From: Strigamia acuminata
Lineage: Eukaryota > Arthropoda > Chilopoda > Geophilomorpha > Linotaeniidae
Direction: 5' to 3'
Length of the DNA stretch: 64,000 bases
NCBI GenBank assembly: GCA_949358305.1
Contig: OX442314.1
Span: forward strand, 40,990,581 to 41,054,580
Under the pieces are notes generated by a model. That model made no database searches. It was not told the DNA's origin and worked only from the letters and a program-made list of their open reading frames with translations. Positions within the stretch are counted from its first letter, which is position 1; every line of letters starts with the position of its first letter. The position numbers and the translations under genes were made by a program. This document shows, in pieces, positions 33,049-44,163 of the stretch.

Positions 33049-33529
33049 AAACTTATAACTTGTAGTTATTTAAAAAATAAAAAATGTTTAAGGTAAGTTG
33101 GAACATTAGATAAAAAATGTGAAAAAACTTGTAATTATACAATAAAAACAATATGATGATGTAGGTCAGAGAACAGCTCCGCAGAAAAGAAAATGGACGC
33201 AAAGGATTAGTTTGTAGCCAATTAGAGACTAGTGACATTATTTGATATAGCCATTCATGGGAGAGGGATTAGTGATGTCACTCCCCCCCTTTGTCTCCCA
33301 TATGTCATGTGATTGGATCAATTTCCAAATGTTATTTCCCAGAATCCCAAGAACTTGAATTCCTTGAAATCCCAGAATTTCCGGAAAAATCTGTGATTTT
33401 CACATGGTTTTTCTATTGCTTTCAGGTCGCCATCTTTGATTTCTAAAAAATAAAGAGTTTTGACCACAAAATGTTTTTAATTTTTCCATTTGTGCAGAGA
33501 AAAACTATATTTCCAAAGCAATAGTGAGT
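33049..33529. other. AT-rich sequence without recognised genes
   Basis: I see nothing beyond AT-rich sequence and a run of C at 33281-33288. Confidence 0.4.
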
Positions 33530-33667
33530 GACTGTCCGAGAGTTTGTCGGACATTCGAGGACAAGGCGGTGCCCGGCGACTACATGGAGCTGGAGGAACC
33601 CGCGCGCGGCGAGGAGCCCGGCGCGGAGCGAGGGCAGTGCGGGCAAACGTTCACAAAACGTTTTTAA
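33530..33667 (+). other. GC-rich open segment in AT-rich surroundings
   Basis: An open plus-strand frame of about 45 codons (Cys- and Glu-rich, with VPGDYMELEEPARGEEPG) ends at TAA 33665-33667. A possible acceptor (TTTGTGCAG) lies just upstream at about 33499. The base composition changes sharply at about 33535 and back at 33650. It may be an exon or exon fragment; I do not recognise it. Confidence 0.3.
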
Positions 33668-34078
33668 TTGAAAAGCAATATATTTTAAAATCTATTTTGA
33701 CGTAGAACTACGTCTTTCTCCACAGAGGGTTTGCAACAATCAACTTAGAGATTATAAATTTGACATATACTCTTGTCAACTACGCGTTGCCACCTTCGTT
33801 TTCCAGTGAAATCACTGATTTTTACATTGAAATCAGTCATATTCTATTGAAATGAATTGTTTTCACGTCAAAACAATACACAAAAAACAATACACAAAAT
33901 TATTTATCACTAGACATTAAATTTACTAGCCAAATTAGTTAGAAAACCAGACACGGCATTCAACTGGTTCCGCCATTTGAATACCGGGACATTTTAGAAT
34001 AAATTTGCTATTTGTTGGGAAATACAGGAATGCAGCACCTTATATTTAGGCGCTTGGACCAACAAACAGATCAAACAT

Positions 34079-34617
34079 CATGTTTACATGTACTCAGTTA
34101 TCTAGAAAACTAAAAATGCGAAATTTGCTTTTCTGGAAAACTGCATGCGTTTACAAAGAAGCAGTTTTCTAACAAATATGACGACATATGATGAATTTAA
34201 CTATGTGTTAAACTTGCGCATTAATCATCCACAATGCACTGCGCACAAACAGCATGGCTTCCCATACGAATATCAAGCCATATCGGCTTTAGCATTAATT
34301 TGGTGTTACAATAATCATTTCTCGGATGATTTCTAACATTGCGAGCACTTCGTGCTTGCTCCATTGTTGCGCCATGTTTTTAAACAGTTGCGGCACAGCG
34401 TTGTTATGACGTCAGCATTTCTGGATAAGTAATGAGTGGTGTTTACATTGCAAATAGCAATGCGCAAAACACCCAAAATCTACCTCAAACAAGTGGATTT
34501 TAGTTTTCCAGATAAGTTTGACTTTTCTGGAAAACTGGGTTGTTTACATGATCAGTTTTCCAGAAAAGTAAATTTTGCATTTTCAGTTATCTAGATAACT
34601 GAGTACATGTAAACATG
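34079..34617. mobile_element. MITE-like element with 65-bp terminal inverted repeats
   Basis: The left end (34079-34143) and right end (34553-34617) are inverted copies with only a few mismatches, starting CATGTTTACATGTACTC. The total is 539 bp, with no transposase. The target duplication is not clear. Near-palindromic pieces such as TTATCTAGATAA and TTTTCTGGAAAA lie inside the ends. The superfamily cannot be assigned. Confidence 0.75.
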
Positions 34618-35297
34618 GTAAGTGAGTTCGACGAAATCAAGAAGTTAACAGTCAAAGCTATGTCCGAGAAAGGCGAGGACCGAAAAGATAAGGATAAACA
34701 TTGGCGTTTTCGACCGTCTCCTTACACGAAGTATGACTCGAAACGTCCCGATTATTCGACGAGAAATTCAGACTTTAAGTCAAAGAGCTGTACGCTAATT
34801 GCTGTTACTAATGTAAAATGCTCATCTTCCAATTCCTACTGTCGTTTCAGATCAGGGGAAAAACACTTGCAGCCGCTCGTTCAGAGTCTGGATCTATCAG
34901 AGCTGACTTTCACGCCTGAAGCTGCAATTTTTCGGCCGGAAAGTTTACATAAACACTCGCAGGTTGCCCCCTTCGCTTCTGATCTTGAAAGACTTTTTGA
35001 AGAAAATAATGGCGATTCAGAGGGGCAGCCAGATCTTTCTGCTGCAAACACCCCCTCACGCAAGGCTAACTACGGACACCTTGAGGCGTTGGGTCAAGAA
35101 TTTTTTAAAGCGAATTGGACTCGGGTCAAAATTCGGTGCGCATTCTACGAGGTCTGCCGCTGCACAGCGCTGCAGCAAATGTGATTCCGGTCCAACAGAT
35201 TCTCGGTGTTGCCGGATGGACTTCCAAGCAAACTTTTGAGAAGTTTTACAACAAAGAAATAACTAATCTGAATGCCTTCCAAGAATTATCAATTTAA
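34618..35297 (+). pseudogene. DIRS-like tyrosine recombinase, C-terminal relic
   Basis: The translated region from about 34964 gives TTDTLRRWVKNFLKRIGL and FGAHSTRSAAA. After a +1 shift near 35160 it gives ILGVAGWTSKQTFEKFYNKE. This matches the end of DIRS/Ngaro-type tyrosine recombinases, with the H-x-x-R motif and the catalytic tyrosine in FYNKE. The upstream open frame (34615-35184, basic, Lys/Asp-rich) is not recognised and may be part of the same relic. The frame break and missing N-terminal half make it non-functional. Confidence 0.75.
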
Positions 35298-35416
35298 TTA
35301 TTAATATTCTCCCTATGGAATACACACTTCTCTTCTTTGGCAGCGAAAATGTAAGTCCGTAGACACACTACAAAAAAAGTGTGCGAAGGACAACTCCAAC
35401 AACTATTTCAAAATGC

Positions 35417-35625
35417 ATATCTTCAGATTTTTACCATAAACCTAGAGGTTTAGATACACTAGATTACTAGAAGGTTACAGAATTCCGTTTCTTTTTATTA
35501 TTTTCTGGCATAATTATGCTTAAAAATGTGGTGCAGAAACATGTATATAAGAATTTGTTGCTTTTGCATGTAGCCTTGCTAATTTTGTGTTGTGAGAAAA
35601 TAGCTCTCAGCCATGTGGGGTCCCA
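35417..35625 (+). repeat. Dispersed repeat, copy 1 (other copy 51278-51487)
   Basis: About 205 bases are shared with 51278-51487 at high similarity, beginning TCAGATTTT and ending GCTCTCAGCCATGTGG. A TATATAAG-like stretch lies at about 35544. Copy 1 follows the recombinase relic, and copy 2 follows a protease-like relic. It may be an LTR or 3' untranslated part of one of these families. Confidence 0.8.
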
Positions 35626-35849
35626 AGATTAATAAAACGCTATCCTAATGGACTTGTTTTCAGCGCTCCAGCAGCTGATTTCGATTGTACAACACCTGCA
35701 TTTATGTTGCATTTCTGTGTATTTAAGCATATCCCCGCCGTTTACCCGCGATTGGTCAGATCTCTTCAAATGGCTGATTACAATGATTGGGTCAGGAATA
35801 TGGTCCCAAATTACAGTGCCATTGAAAAATTTGACATGTAACTGAAATA

Positions 35850-36133
35850 TTTATACCCAACAACTGGTTCCAAAGGCGGGAAAAAAGCGAAGAACGGCCA
35901 ATCCACCTGCAAATCCGAAACCAAAGATCGGTCCCCACATGTCGTTCACGCCGCAGCATGCAAAACTGATCCAGAAGCACCTGCACCGATCTGTAGACAA
36001 CGAGACGTTTACGTCCAGTGTGATGTTGGAAGTGCACGAACGAATAGAAGAAATGGGACTCGCACTAGACTACCAAGAAGCTGCGGAAATGGACGCGGCT
36101 GCTTTCAGATTAAAAGAAAGGATTTGGAGTGCC
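35850..36133 (+). pseudogene. Unrecognised fragment fused to a pol relic
   Basis: The frame reads a basic Pro/Lys-rich stretch and then MSFTPQHAKLIQKHLH and an acidic helix, ending at TAG 36134. It stops where the RNase H frame of the next fragment begins. It may be the Gag N-terminus of the same subfamily, joined by deletion. I do not recognise it. Confidence 0.3.
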
Positions 36134-37629
36134 TAGCAGTGATCTGGGCACTCAGAAAGTTCAGACCCTACCTGGAATTTACCAGCTTTGTTGTGCAAAC
36201 CGAGCATGAAGCCTTGAAGTGGTTAATGAGATTGGAGGAGCCAGCGGGCCGCCTTGCTCGTTGGCAGATGGAGTTGATGTCCTACAACTTCAAGATCCAA
36301 TATCTCAAAGGACCGGCAAACGTGTTTGCCGACGCATTATCTAGAGCGCCGATACAACTAATTTGTGACGCAGAGGACACTGGAGAGGCAGATGGAGATC
36401 TGAGGTATTGCCCGACACAACCACGGAAATGGGTCGTAGGAAATTGGAATCAACTTCCAAGACCATTGACGGAGGAAGAACAATTCGTGTCATACTGGTG
36501 TAACGCTCACACTTCACGAAGTGAAGAATCGGAAATGATTCCGGAGGACAAGAAGTGGCAATACCTGCCAACCTCCAACAATGCAATGGTGACTGCTTTC
36601 ATAACAAAAGTTACAGAACAAGCAGATTGTATGCCTTCCACTCGAGAAGAGTTTATCGAGCATCAAATTAAAGACAAGCAATGCCAGGTGATAAGGTATT
36701 ACCTCGAAACTCAACAAATGCCTTCTTACGTCTCCAGCCCACTGCAAAAGAAGAACTTCAGGATAATGGCATCAAAACATATTTTGGAAGACAATCTACT
36801 CATGAGGTACAATCCCACGATGTCCGACGATCTGGCAGAAGATTCCCGTGCATCGCGTGCATTAAAGGTAGTGGTGCCAAAAACATTGCGGTTTCGAGTT
36901 TTGTGGCTCATGCATGGCCATCCACTCGCCAGTCACTGTGGAATCGCAAGGACACTCTACAGAATGAGGCAAATCTACACTTGGATGGAAATGAAGAGGG
37001 ACACTGCAAAGTTTATAAAGCATTGTACACGATGCCAAGCTTGCAAACCACGAGTACGACCTAGTGTGGAAGCGGCGGAGATCGGCCCTTACGCTCCATT
37101 CGAATGTCTCAGTGTGGATTTAATCGGACCCAAAATCCGAACCAAAGAAGGCAATAATTACATTTTGGTAATTCTTGACATTGCTACGAGATGGCCTAAA
37201 CTCTATCCATTGTCGGATCCAGTAGCACAAGATATCGCCGACTGCTTGTACGATACGTGCATGGATTGGGGATTTCCCTTCCGAGTTGTGTCGGATAATG
37301 GACCACAATTCAAGGCCAGACTCTACCAGGAATTTTGCAAAAAATTCAAGATTCTGCCGAGATTTACATCGCCTTACCATCCGCAGGCAAACACAGTTGA
37401 AAGGACGAATCGCAATTTGAAGTATATTATTGCAATTTATACAGATATTCACAGTAGATGGGATGAATATCTCCGAGAAATTGCTTTCAGCATCCGCACT
37501 ACGGCAACAACCGGCCGAGACTACTTCCCAGCGTATTTGAACTGTGGAAGGGAGTTCAGAGTGCCTTGGGATCCACGGATTTTGGACAGCATTTTGAAAA
37601 TCGATCCAAACAAACCCCACCATCCCTAA
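36127..37629 (+). pseudogene. Ty3/gypsy pol fragment: RNase H and integrase
   Basis: This is one open frame of about 500 codons. It starts inside RNase H (LECLAVIWALRKF, QTEHEALKWLM) and runs through the HHCC finger (HGHPLASHCG...CTRCQACK). The integrase core keeps all three acidic residues (SVDLIGPK, VVSDNGPQF, NTVERTNRN), and the frame ends at TAA shortly after. Protease and most of reverse transcriptase are missing. It is clearly related to the element C integrase. The C-terminal tail is also lost. Confidence 0.93.
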
Positions 37630-38610
37630 AATGAAATATTTCGGCGGTTTTCTATATTTTTCTCCCAATAAAAACCGGTAAAAATACCGAACTAAAGACA
37701 GTATTCGGTATTCGGTTTCTTTATAAAAAATACCGGTTATTGATAACATTAAATATCGGTAGAGAAACCCTAAGTTGCTGCTATGTAATTAGCAGTAAAC
37801 ACGATATATTTTATTCCAACAATTGTAATATGCCTTTCTAAATTGGTGGCCATGGGTTTGAAAACTTCCGTTGTATAAACAACTCCTGGTGCCTAGACTT
37901 GAAAATATACATTGAATTGTATAAACTAATACATCATGGAAGTTGAAAACAAATAGTAAATAATTATTTGCAAGAATAAAACACTTTTCAAAAATTAAAC
38001 ATAATATATCTTCCAAAACTGGAAAAACACCCAAAAGGAATTAAACGATCAACACAAAATGGTCGTTATGAAACTGCCCATCAGAAAACAACATTTCCGA
38101 AGCACATAGCGCGACAACGGAGCAACGGATCGCGATGGGACACACCCCAAACGAAAGCTGGTAAAAAACTGAACAAGATGAATGAAGAAGCAATGTAGCA
38201 CACTAAAACCACATTGACGTGATCGCTTCAAACATCTGAAAACGCAAGGAGGACACAACAGATATCAAAACTGAATACAGCATTCAAAAGGTAAGTAAAA
38301 ACTACATACGATTGGTTTATTAAATTAATTTTTAATTAACTCCTAGAACAAACACTACAAGTGACTTTGCAGAAGTGAACGAGAAGCCCATTCTGCATCA
38401 CCGACAACACAAAAACAGGCTGGAAAGACAAAAGCAAAGTAACAGTAATTAACTTCAAACAATTCAAAATATAAATAAGCACTTAAAAAGCAATCAGGAC
38501 AAATAATAATTACAACCATATTTTACAGGATTGAAACAGTAAAGCATTTGAATCAACATACGACAAAATGTGACGTTATTTGTACGAATTTTACGTTTTC
38601 GAAATGAATT
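37630..38610. other. AT-rich sequence without recognised genes
   Basis: Short ACCGGT/ATACCG inverted motifs cluster at 37670-37760. I see no gene in the rest. Confidence 0.4.
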
Positions 38611-38718
38611 TTCTAAACTTATGAAACGGTTTTGACCGTTTTCTAAACTTATGAAACGGTTTTGACCGTTTTCTAAACTTATGAAACGGTTTTGACCGTT
38701 TTCTAAACTTATAAAACG
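38611..38718. repeat. 30-bp tandem repeat, 3.6 copies
   Basis: The unit TTCTAAACTTATGAAACGGT followed by TTTGACCGTT starts at 38611, 38641, 38671 and 38701. Each unit contains the dyad AACGGT-TTTG-ACCGTT. The first three copies are identical. Confidence 0.95.
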
Positions 38719-39059
38719 AGTGCTGTTTTAAAACCTGTTCGCAAAAAGAAAAATAAACCTTCTCACAGATTAGTTTTCAGCTAAATTAGTTCATTTTGAA
38801 CCATTTTACAACACTGTAGAAAAAATCAGGTTGCTAACTGCTTTCAATTCTTGGTTTTGCAGCTCCTAAGTTGGATGTTAGCTATACAACAATATACCTT
38901 GGAAAAGAAATATTTTGAAATAAATAAATTTCACACCTGCTTTAAAGTTACAAATCACCAGAGAACATCGACGTAACCCGCCGCATTGTGGCCGATGTGA
39001 GATGTTCGTTAGGAGATAAAATCAAAACTGGCAAAATAGTGAGTACCCAAAGCTAAACT

Positions 39060-39335
39060 TTATCTTAGTATCCGTACTTTCATCTGACACCAGATACTCG
39101 GACCGTGCTGAGCAATAGCAGCAAGCTCTCGACCCAAGTGCTTCAATGGTTGGAAGACCATATTCGAATGTTGGATCCACCCACGATGCTCCATCATCGA
39201 CTGCTTCGTGCGAGACTCGCACCGGCTTGTCCCAACGAACGTGCGGAGATGGGATTCGCAAATGATGCGGACTCAGTAAAGAGGGACATGGCACTTCTGA
39301 AGAATAACATTGTGTGGTTGATGCCAACGCTCTGA
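39060..39335 (+). pseudogene. ORF3-family fragment, C-terminal block (copy 2)
   Basis: The plus frame from about 39093 reads DTRTVLSNSSK, then VLQWLEDHIR and HHRLLRARLAPA, ending at TGA about 39335. This aligns by eye with element C ORF3 around its FIWLHNQIRKT and HQRLLRAHRAPV motifs, and with 41378-41719. A possible splice acceptor (GACACCAG) lies just before. It is isolated, with no upstream block next to it. Confidence 0.65.
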
Positions 39336-39446
39336 TTGGCTTTCGCTAATCACGTGGTGAAAACAAGTTTCGCAAAGGATTGTGGGTACACTCAATCTCC
39401 TAATGAAGCATAGCGCGGCCGTGAGCGAAGCAATTGTTTGACAAAA

Positions 39447-39717
39447 ATGGCTCCAAAAACTAAGAAAAGTGGCGGAAAACACTGTGCATATGGATTATGC
39501 CATAACAACAGTGGAAATCCGGGAATAGAAAATACAAGATTTATTTAAGTGTTCCATTTCCCAAACCAACAACACCTTTGGGCACAGAAAGAGCCAAGAA
39601 ATGGATAGCAGCTATAAGAAGGGAGAATTTTGGTTTAGTCGACCTTACGGACGGGCTGCGCTGCTGGCTCGCTTCGCGACCACCGAGCCGATGGGGCCGG
39701 GACGCCCGGCGCCGAGG
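39447..39717 (+). pseudogene. THAP zinc-finger domain fragment
   Basis: From ATG 39447 the frame gives a short Lys-rich leader and HCAYGLCHNN (first Cys pair of a C2CH THAP finger). It stops at TAA (39543-39545). The next frame continues with VPFPKP and RAKKWIAAIRREN, the typical centre of a THAP domain. A one-base shift or small intron is needed between them. The last part (39655-39715) is abruptly GC-rich and ends at GAG before GTAATT, which could be a splice donor. THAP domains occur in P-element-type transposases and host THAP proteins. A P-element-type C-terminal piece lies at 50407-50886, but too far away to be assumed one gene. Confidence 0.6.
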
Positions 39718-40245
39718 TAATTAATTCATATTTTTAACTGAGCGCCATCTATTGATGGCTTTAGGAACTAAGAAGTTAACTTTGAAAATGTTTAATGGCC
39801 TCACATGGCCCCATGTGGATAAAAATACAGGATAACCCACTGAAAATTTTGTGTTGTGAGTTATAACTCCAGTGTTTGTGTGTTTATGTGTGTGTGACTC
39901 AAGGAGACAGCCACTTATTTGAAGAAAATTGTGTTAATAGTGCTACTCTTGATTTCGCTTCACCGCTTCCTAATCGCTTCGTCGACGGCGGTTTTATCGC
40001 CATCCATCGCCGATGCATCGCCGTTTTTTTTCAACAAGTTGACAGTAGGATATTTATTTGATTTGTTATTTTTTTTTTGGTTTTTTGGCTATGTTTCGGC
40101 TACATTTGAGGTCTCCAACGCGACCGAATTATTACGAACAATAAACCGTATTTTATCGATTAAGTGTCGCCGCACGAATTTAAAATTTCTATTTTTGTCA
40201 GCAAATACATTTTTGGTTTACCGTAGTTTTGTGAAAATACGCTAT
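39718..40245. other. T-rich sequence upstream of an ORF3-family copy
   Basis: A hydrophobic open frame near 39919-40130 lacks an ATG and probably reflects T-rich sequence. A splice acceptor (GGTGTCTCAG) lies at about 40261. Confidence 0.35.
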
Positions 40246-40261
40246 TCTTGGTGTCTCAGCA

Positions 40262-41719
40262 CCACAGTAGGGCGTCACGAAGAACCAGCAGACGACGATC
40301 CCCGGAACAAAAAGATAGTCAAAGTCAACATCGCTCCCCACAACAAAAAGAGCATGAACCGCTAAGAAGCAAAGATCGACAAGGTCGTTCATCACGTCGA
40401 GAACGAGAACACCTCTCACGCTCTCGAGCCAGTCGTCAGCCATAGCGACAGCGAGAGCAAAGAGTTAGCTCTTCCGAAGAAAGAGAAGACGGTCTTTTTA
40501 AATCTGGATTGTACCCACACACCACGCCATTTATCGATTTCTTGCCGACTATAAACCACTCAATCCCAGTACCCGACATTGCCCTAATGCCTTATTCTGA
40601 AAATTCGGCAATGCAACCGGAGGCCGAGTTTGACCGGGATTATTACCCGTTGTGGCGAAAATGCGTGGCGAATCCGTGTAAAGCGCAGGAGTTGTTAACA
40701 TCCAACCTCGATAGTTATCAAGCGGCCCAACTCAATGAGTCGATAAATGATCTGCGTAGAAGAGTGGTAGAGTTTCGCCAAAGACTGTTGATGGAACAGT
40801 CAGAGAAGTGGTTGTGGAAGTTCCAAAAAACAACAATCCAACCATTAAAAAGATTATTATTTCCGGGAGTATTTTCCCACGACGAGGCAGCTTTCATAGC
40901 AACCAGTTTGCTACGGACCTCGCCGATGGGAATTTCAGTGAATATGATCGAGAACTGGAGGTCGGTGTTATACGACCCGGTACTGCTGAGGAGTGATTTG
41001 ATTCGCCAAATATTAGCTAACGGGGAGACGCCAGCCCAGTGTACCCTGCATCTTCGGGGAGAGTGGAACCAACGGCTCCTCGAACTGGAGATGCAGCGGG
41101 AGTCCCAAACGTTTGGTGGGCAGTCAATGAGCTGGAGACCAGCTGGCGCCCCTGCTTGGACGGTGCAGACACCAGAATCGCTATCAACATCAATGGCATT
41201 GGTCGGTCTTACGAGTCGCCCGTACCTTACATACGTGCCAGCCCCATCGCAAGTACCAAACAAATATTATGCCGCTGCAAGTGTAACGACGACACATTCA
41301 ACGCCTGAGACTTCAGCTGAAAGTAAGAAAAGAGCAATCAAGGAAACTGAGTAGAATACGAGTTACAGGAAAATTAGATGAAACTAGCCAAATTTGCAAT
41401 TTTTTTCGACAAGGGAGCTGTTGAGGTGTTGACCAACAGTTCAGCGTTGTGCAAAGAGGTCTTCCAATGGTTGGAACGAGCTGTTCGAGATCGACAAAAG
41501 GTAGAACAGCATATAGTCGTATTGCTAATAGCGGTGAGAAGGATGCTGACCACCAGCCAAGAGAAATTTGAAATGGCGTATGACAGTACTCTGCCATTCA
41601 CTAAGAGTATCACCCAAGTGTGGCTACACGTGAATGTGGGCATGGCTTCGGGGCCCACGAGAGGCCTTCCTCGTTTTTCGGTGAGTGAAAACGAGAACCC
41701 GATTCCAAAAGAACGCTAA
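40262..41719 (+). pseudogene. ORF3-family gene copy 3, with stops
   Basis: An Arg/Ser-rich segment after the acceptor at about 40261 runs to TAG 40443-40445. The same frame then continues to 41354. It carries the first conserved block (RLLFPGVF, then NWRSVLYDPVLLRSDLIRQI, then RESQTFGG). After a gap of about 25 bases and a different frame, 41378-41719 carries the second block (VFQWLERAV...SITQVWLHVN). Order and content match element C ORF3, but the Pro-rich linker is shorter. Two breaks suggest a relic, or exons with an unrecognised intron. No gag or pol lies directly beside it. Confidence 0.65.
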
Positions 41720-42349
41720 AAAATAGACGAAACAGCAAAGGTCTGGCTTATACGAGGAGTATAGGTCAGTCAAGACTCAAGAGTGACTGCCCCTAAAAGG
41801 AGGGAAGTGCGGTGGCCGGTGGTCACCGAGGAAGATATTTAGTGTATTATTTGAATTTATTCTTTTTAATAAATATTTATCACACCATTTTTTATTGTAT
41901 TTAAATAAAAAGAAATACAGTATGTTTCATTTTTCTATCAATGTGTTATTTTTATGGCCTTAAAAAATAAAGAGAATGGATTTTTTATGAACGTTGCCAG
42001 GGCAACAAGGCAGGGAGAAATGTGGATAGCAGGAAGCATTTCCTGTCACCAAGGAGGAAAAATGTGATTTTTCCTCAGTCTAATTTGAAAAATACCCAGA
42101 AACAGTCACTAAAAATTGCTCTCAGAAAAGCCAAACTTCTTTGCAGCGAGTTCAACGAAGGAAATTCCTTCCTCGTCTTGAATCTTTGCCTTTACATTCT
42201 CGGTAACGTGGGGGCCAGTCAAGGAGACGCAACGCTGTTCCATATCCAGACGCCATAATCCATGGCTTATTGGAAGCAACACCATGCTTCCTCTGGTGAC
42301 AGCCGTCACAAAAGAAGAAAAAAACAATTTCAACCAGCACTTTACTTAA
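41720..42349. other. No recognised gene
   Basis: AT-rich. A short inverted motif GTTGCCAGGGCAAC is at 41993-42006. Confidence 0.4.
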
Positions 42350-42646
42350 AGAGAGTCTCACAAGTCAGTTAAGCCTATTCCCGCCGTTTCAAATTCGCAG
42401 ACATCATCAGACGAGTCAGCGCCTCCCAAACAGCGATATCTTCTGGGTTTTGACAAGAACGGATGTACTTTGAAGCCAGATAGAATTTTCAGCCAGATGA
42501 GCGAGATATTTCGACGCCATGAATTAGAAATTCTATACCCAATGGAGAATCGGGGCCAGGGACGCATTAATTTCCCGTCAGACGGATGGAATGAACTATT
42601 CAGAATGACCATCAACTTGGATTTTAACGTGACTGCAACCGATTAA
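42350..42646 (+). CDS. Short open frame without ATG, unrecognised
   Basis: The plus frame is open for 98 codons between TAA stops. It reads SSDESAPPKQRYLLGFDKNG and later MSEIFRRHELEILYPMENRG. Composition looks protein-like and it has no in-frame ATG before codon 40. It may be the last exon of a gene or of an ORF3-like locus. No similarity that I can name. Confidence 0.35.
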   Translation, partial: RESHKSVKPIPAVSNSQTSSDESAPPKQRYLLGFDKNGCTLKPDRIFSQMSEIFRRHELEILYPMENRGQGRINFPSDGWNELFRMTINLDFNVTATD

Positions 42647-42903
42647 TTCTGATTGTAATTCCATTTCATGTGATATGTTTTGCGATTTTCATATCTTCTG
42701 TTATTTTCAACTGCGAGTATTTCTTTCGCTTGAGCTACGAACTGCTTTTCGAGTTGTACAGATTAATTTTTTATAATCCTCGCCACTACCGGTAGCCCAT
42801 TTGTGTTTGTTTACTCTTGCTCGAGTGGTATATTTTTGTTGAAGTGTTTTGCATGATTTTGATTATTTTCTGTAACTTAATTTAGCGACTGAATTGAGAC
42901 CAT

Positions 42904-44129
42904 CATGTCCAGTGGAGATGGTTCTCGACCACCATCGCGTCGGGGAAAAGATCCGGCCAAGAATGGCAAAAACAAGGCCAATGTGGAAACGCGCCGCCAA
43001 CGACAAGCTCGCGAGCGTTACGTTTGCCCTCATCCAGTGCCAGGACTATTAATAATATAAGAATTGTTGACCAGGGCGCAAATTCCGACCGAAAACCGCA
43101 CCATGGAACGACAACGTCCAACCATATGTAGTCAGAGGAATTTCCCAGCCAGGCCCGCGTGTGTGGTCGACCTGCGACCCGTGTCAGATCGTACACTCGC
43201 AACTGGGAGAAGTCATCCTCGTTGACCCTCGTTTCGTCGGGGAGAACCATACTCCTGGAGGCTTCGAAGTGACAGTTTGGACGCAAGAAGAGATCCGGAC
43301 ACTGGCGGCACTTACTTTGAAGAACAAGAAAGCGAAGCAAGCGCTCCTCGAAGCAGAACAGGCCGCTCTGGAAGTCCAGCAAACGGCTCTTTTGGCAACC
43401 GCTCCAGTCGTAGAAGTTTCGAGCAAAGGTGAGGTGGCCCAGTCCGCTGGAACGATCAAGGTTGTAAAACCTACATCGTCTCCTAAAGCGAGCCCTGAAG
43501 TAGCCGAGACTCCAGTTGCTCAGTCGTCGGTTCAAAGAGCACCTCCACCGCCACCTCCTCGCAGAACCGTCGTAACGGTGTATCCTTTCATTACACCGAA
43601 GGGATTGGACAATTGCCATGCTGCTGAGTGTGAGATATTCCACTATTTGCCCATGGTGAGAGAGGCAGCACTGGACGTTTCCACCCGAATGAATCAGGGA
43701 CGCAATGTTTACCTGCAACTCCCTATAATGATAATGAGGTGGATACTCAATCCACTTCGTTCTGAGCCGTACTCAGTCCTGGAACATATTTGGGCTTGTT
43801 TACTGGCAAGAGTTGCTCGCCTACCAGTAACCATTAGAGAAGATTGGGCGGAGGGTCTCCCAACGGCCGCAAACGTTTACCAGCAGGCCCGACAGCTAGT
43901 CGATCCGCCAATCGAGAGATTGCGTCGTTACCCGAAGGTTTCAAAGAACGAGTTGGAAGGCAGTGCGCGCCCAAAGAGTTTCGCCCACTCGAGAAGGAAC
44001 CAAGCGTCCGCAGTTCGTCAGAGGATTCTACGAAACTGGTCATCGATGAGGCAGATAATCAGGATGCTGAGGAAAAGAAGGACGGATCTGACGGCCGTAA
44101 GAGTCGACCCACGCATCGCGTCGTGTTGA
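42904..44129 (+). pseudogene. ORF3-family gene copy 4, broken
   Basis: ATG 42904 starts a basic segment with RRQRQARERYV, similar to REQRKRDRKERYF of element C ORF3; it stops at TAA 43060. A second frame from 43066 (VRGISQPGPRVWS) continues through a Glu/Ala-rich helix and a Pro run. It then enters the second conserved block (FHYLPMVREAALDV, VYLQLP, LLARVARLPVT). Near 43940 an alternative frame takes over with an acidic Ser-rich tail. It ends just before the inverted-repeat element at 44164. Several breaks show it is a relic. Confidence 0.6.
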
Positions 44130-44163
44130 TCGTGATTTGGAATAGTGATTGTTGCGTTTTTTT

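Noticed and set aside
39919-40130. Hydrophobic plus-strand ORF that could be a signal or membrane peptide
   Set aside because: It has no ATG and reflects T-rich DNA before a splice acceptor.
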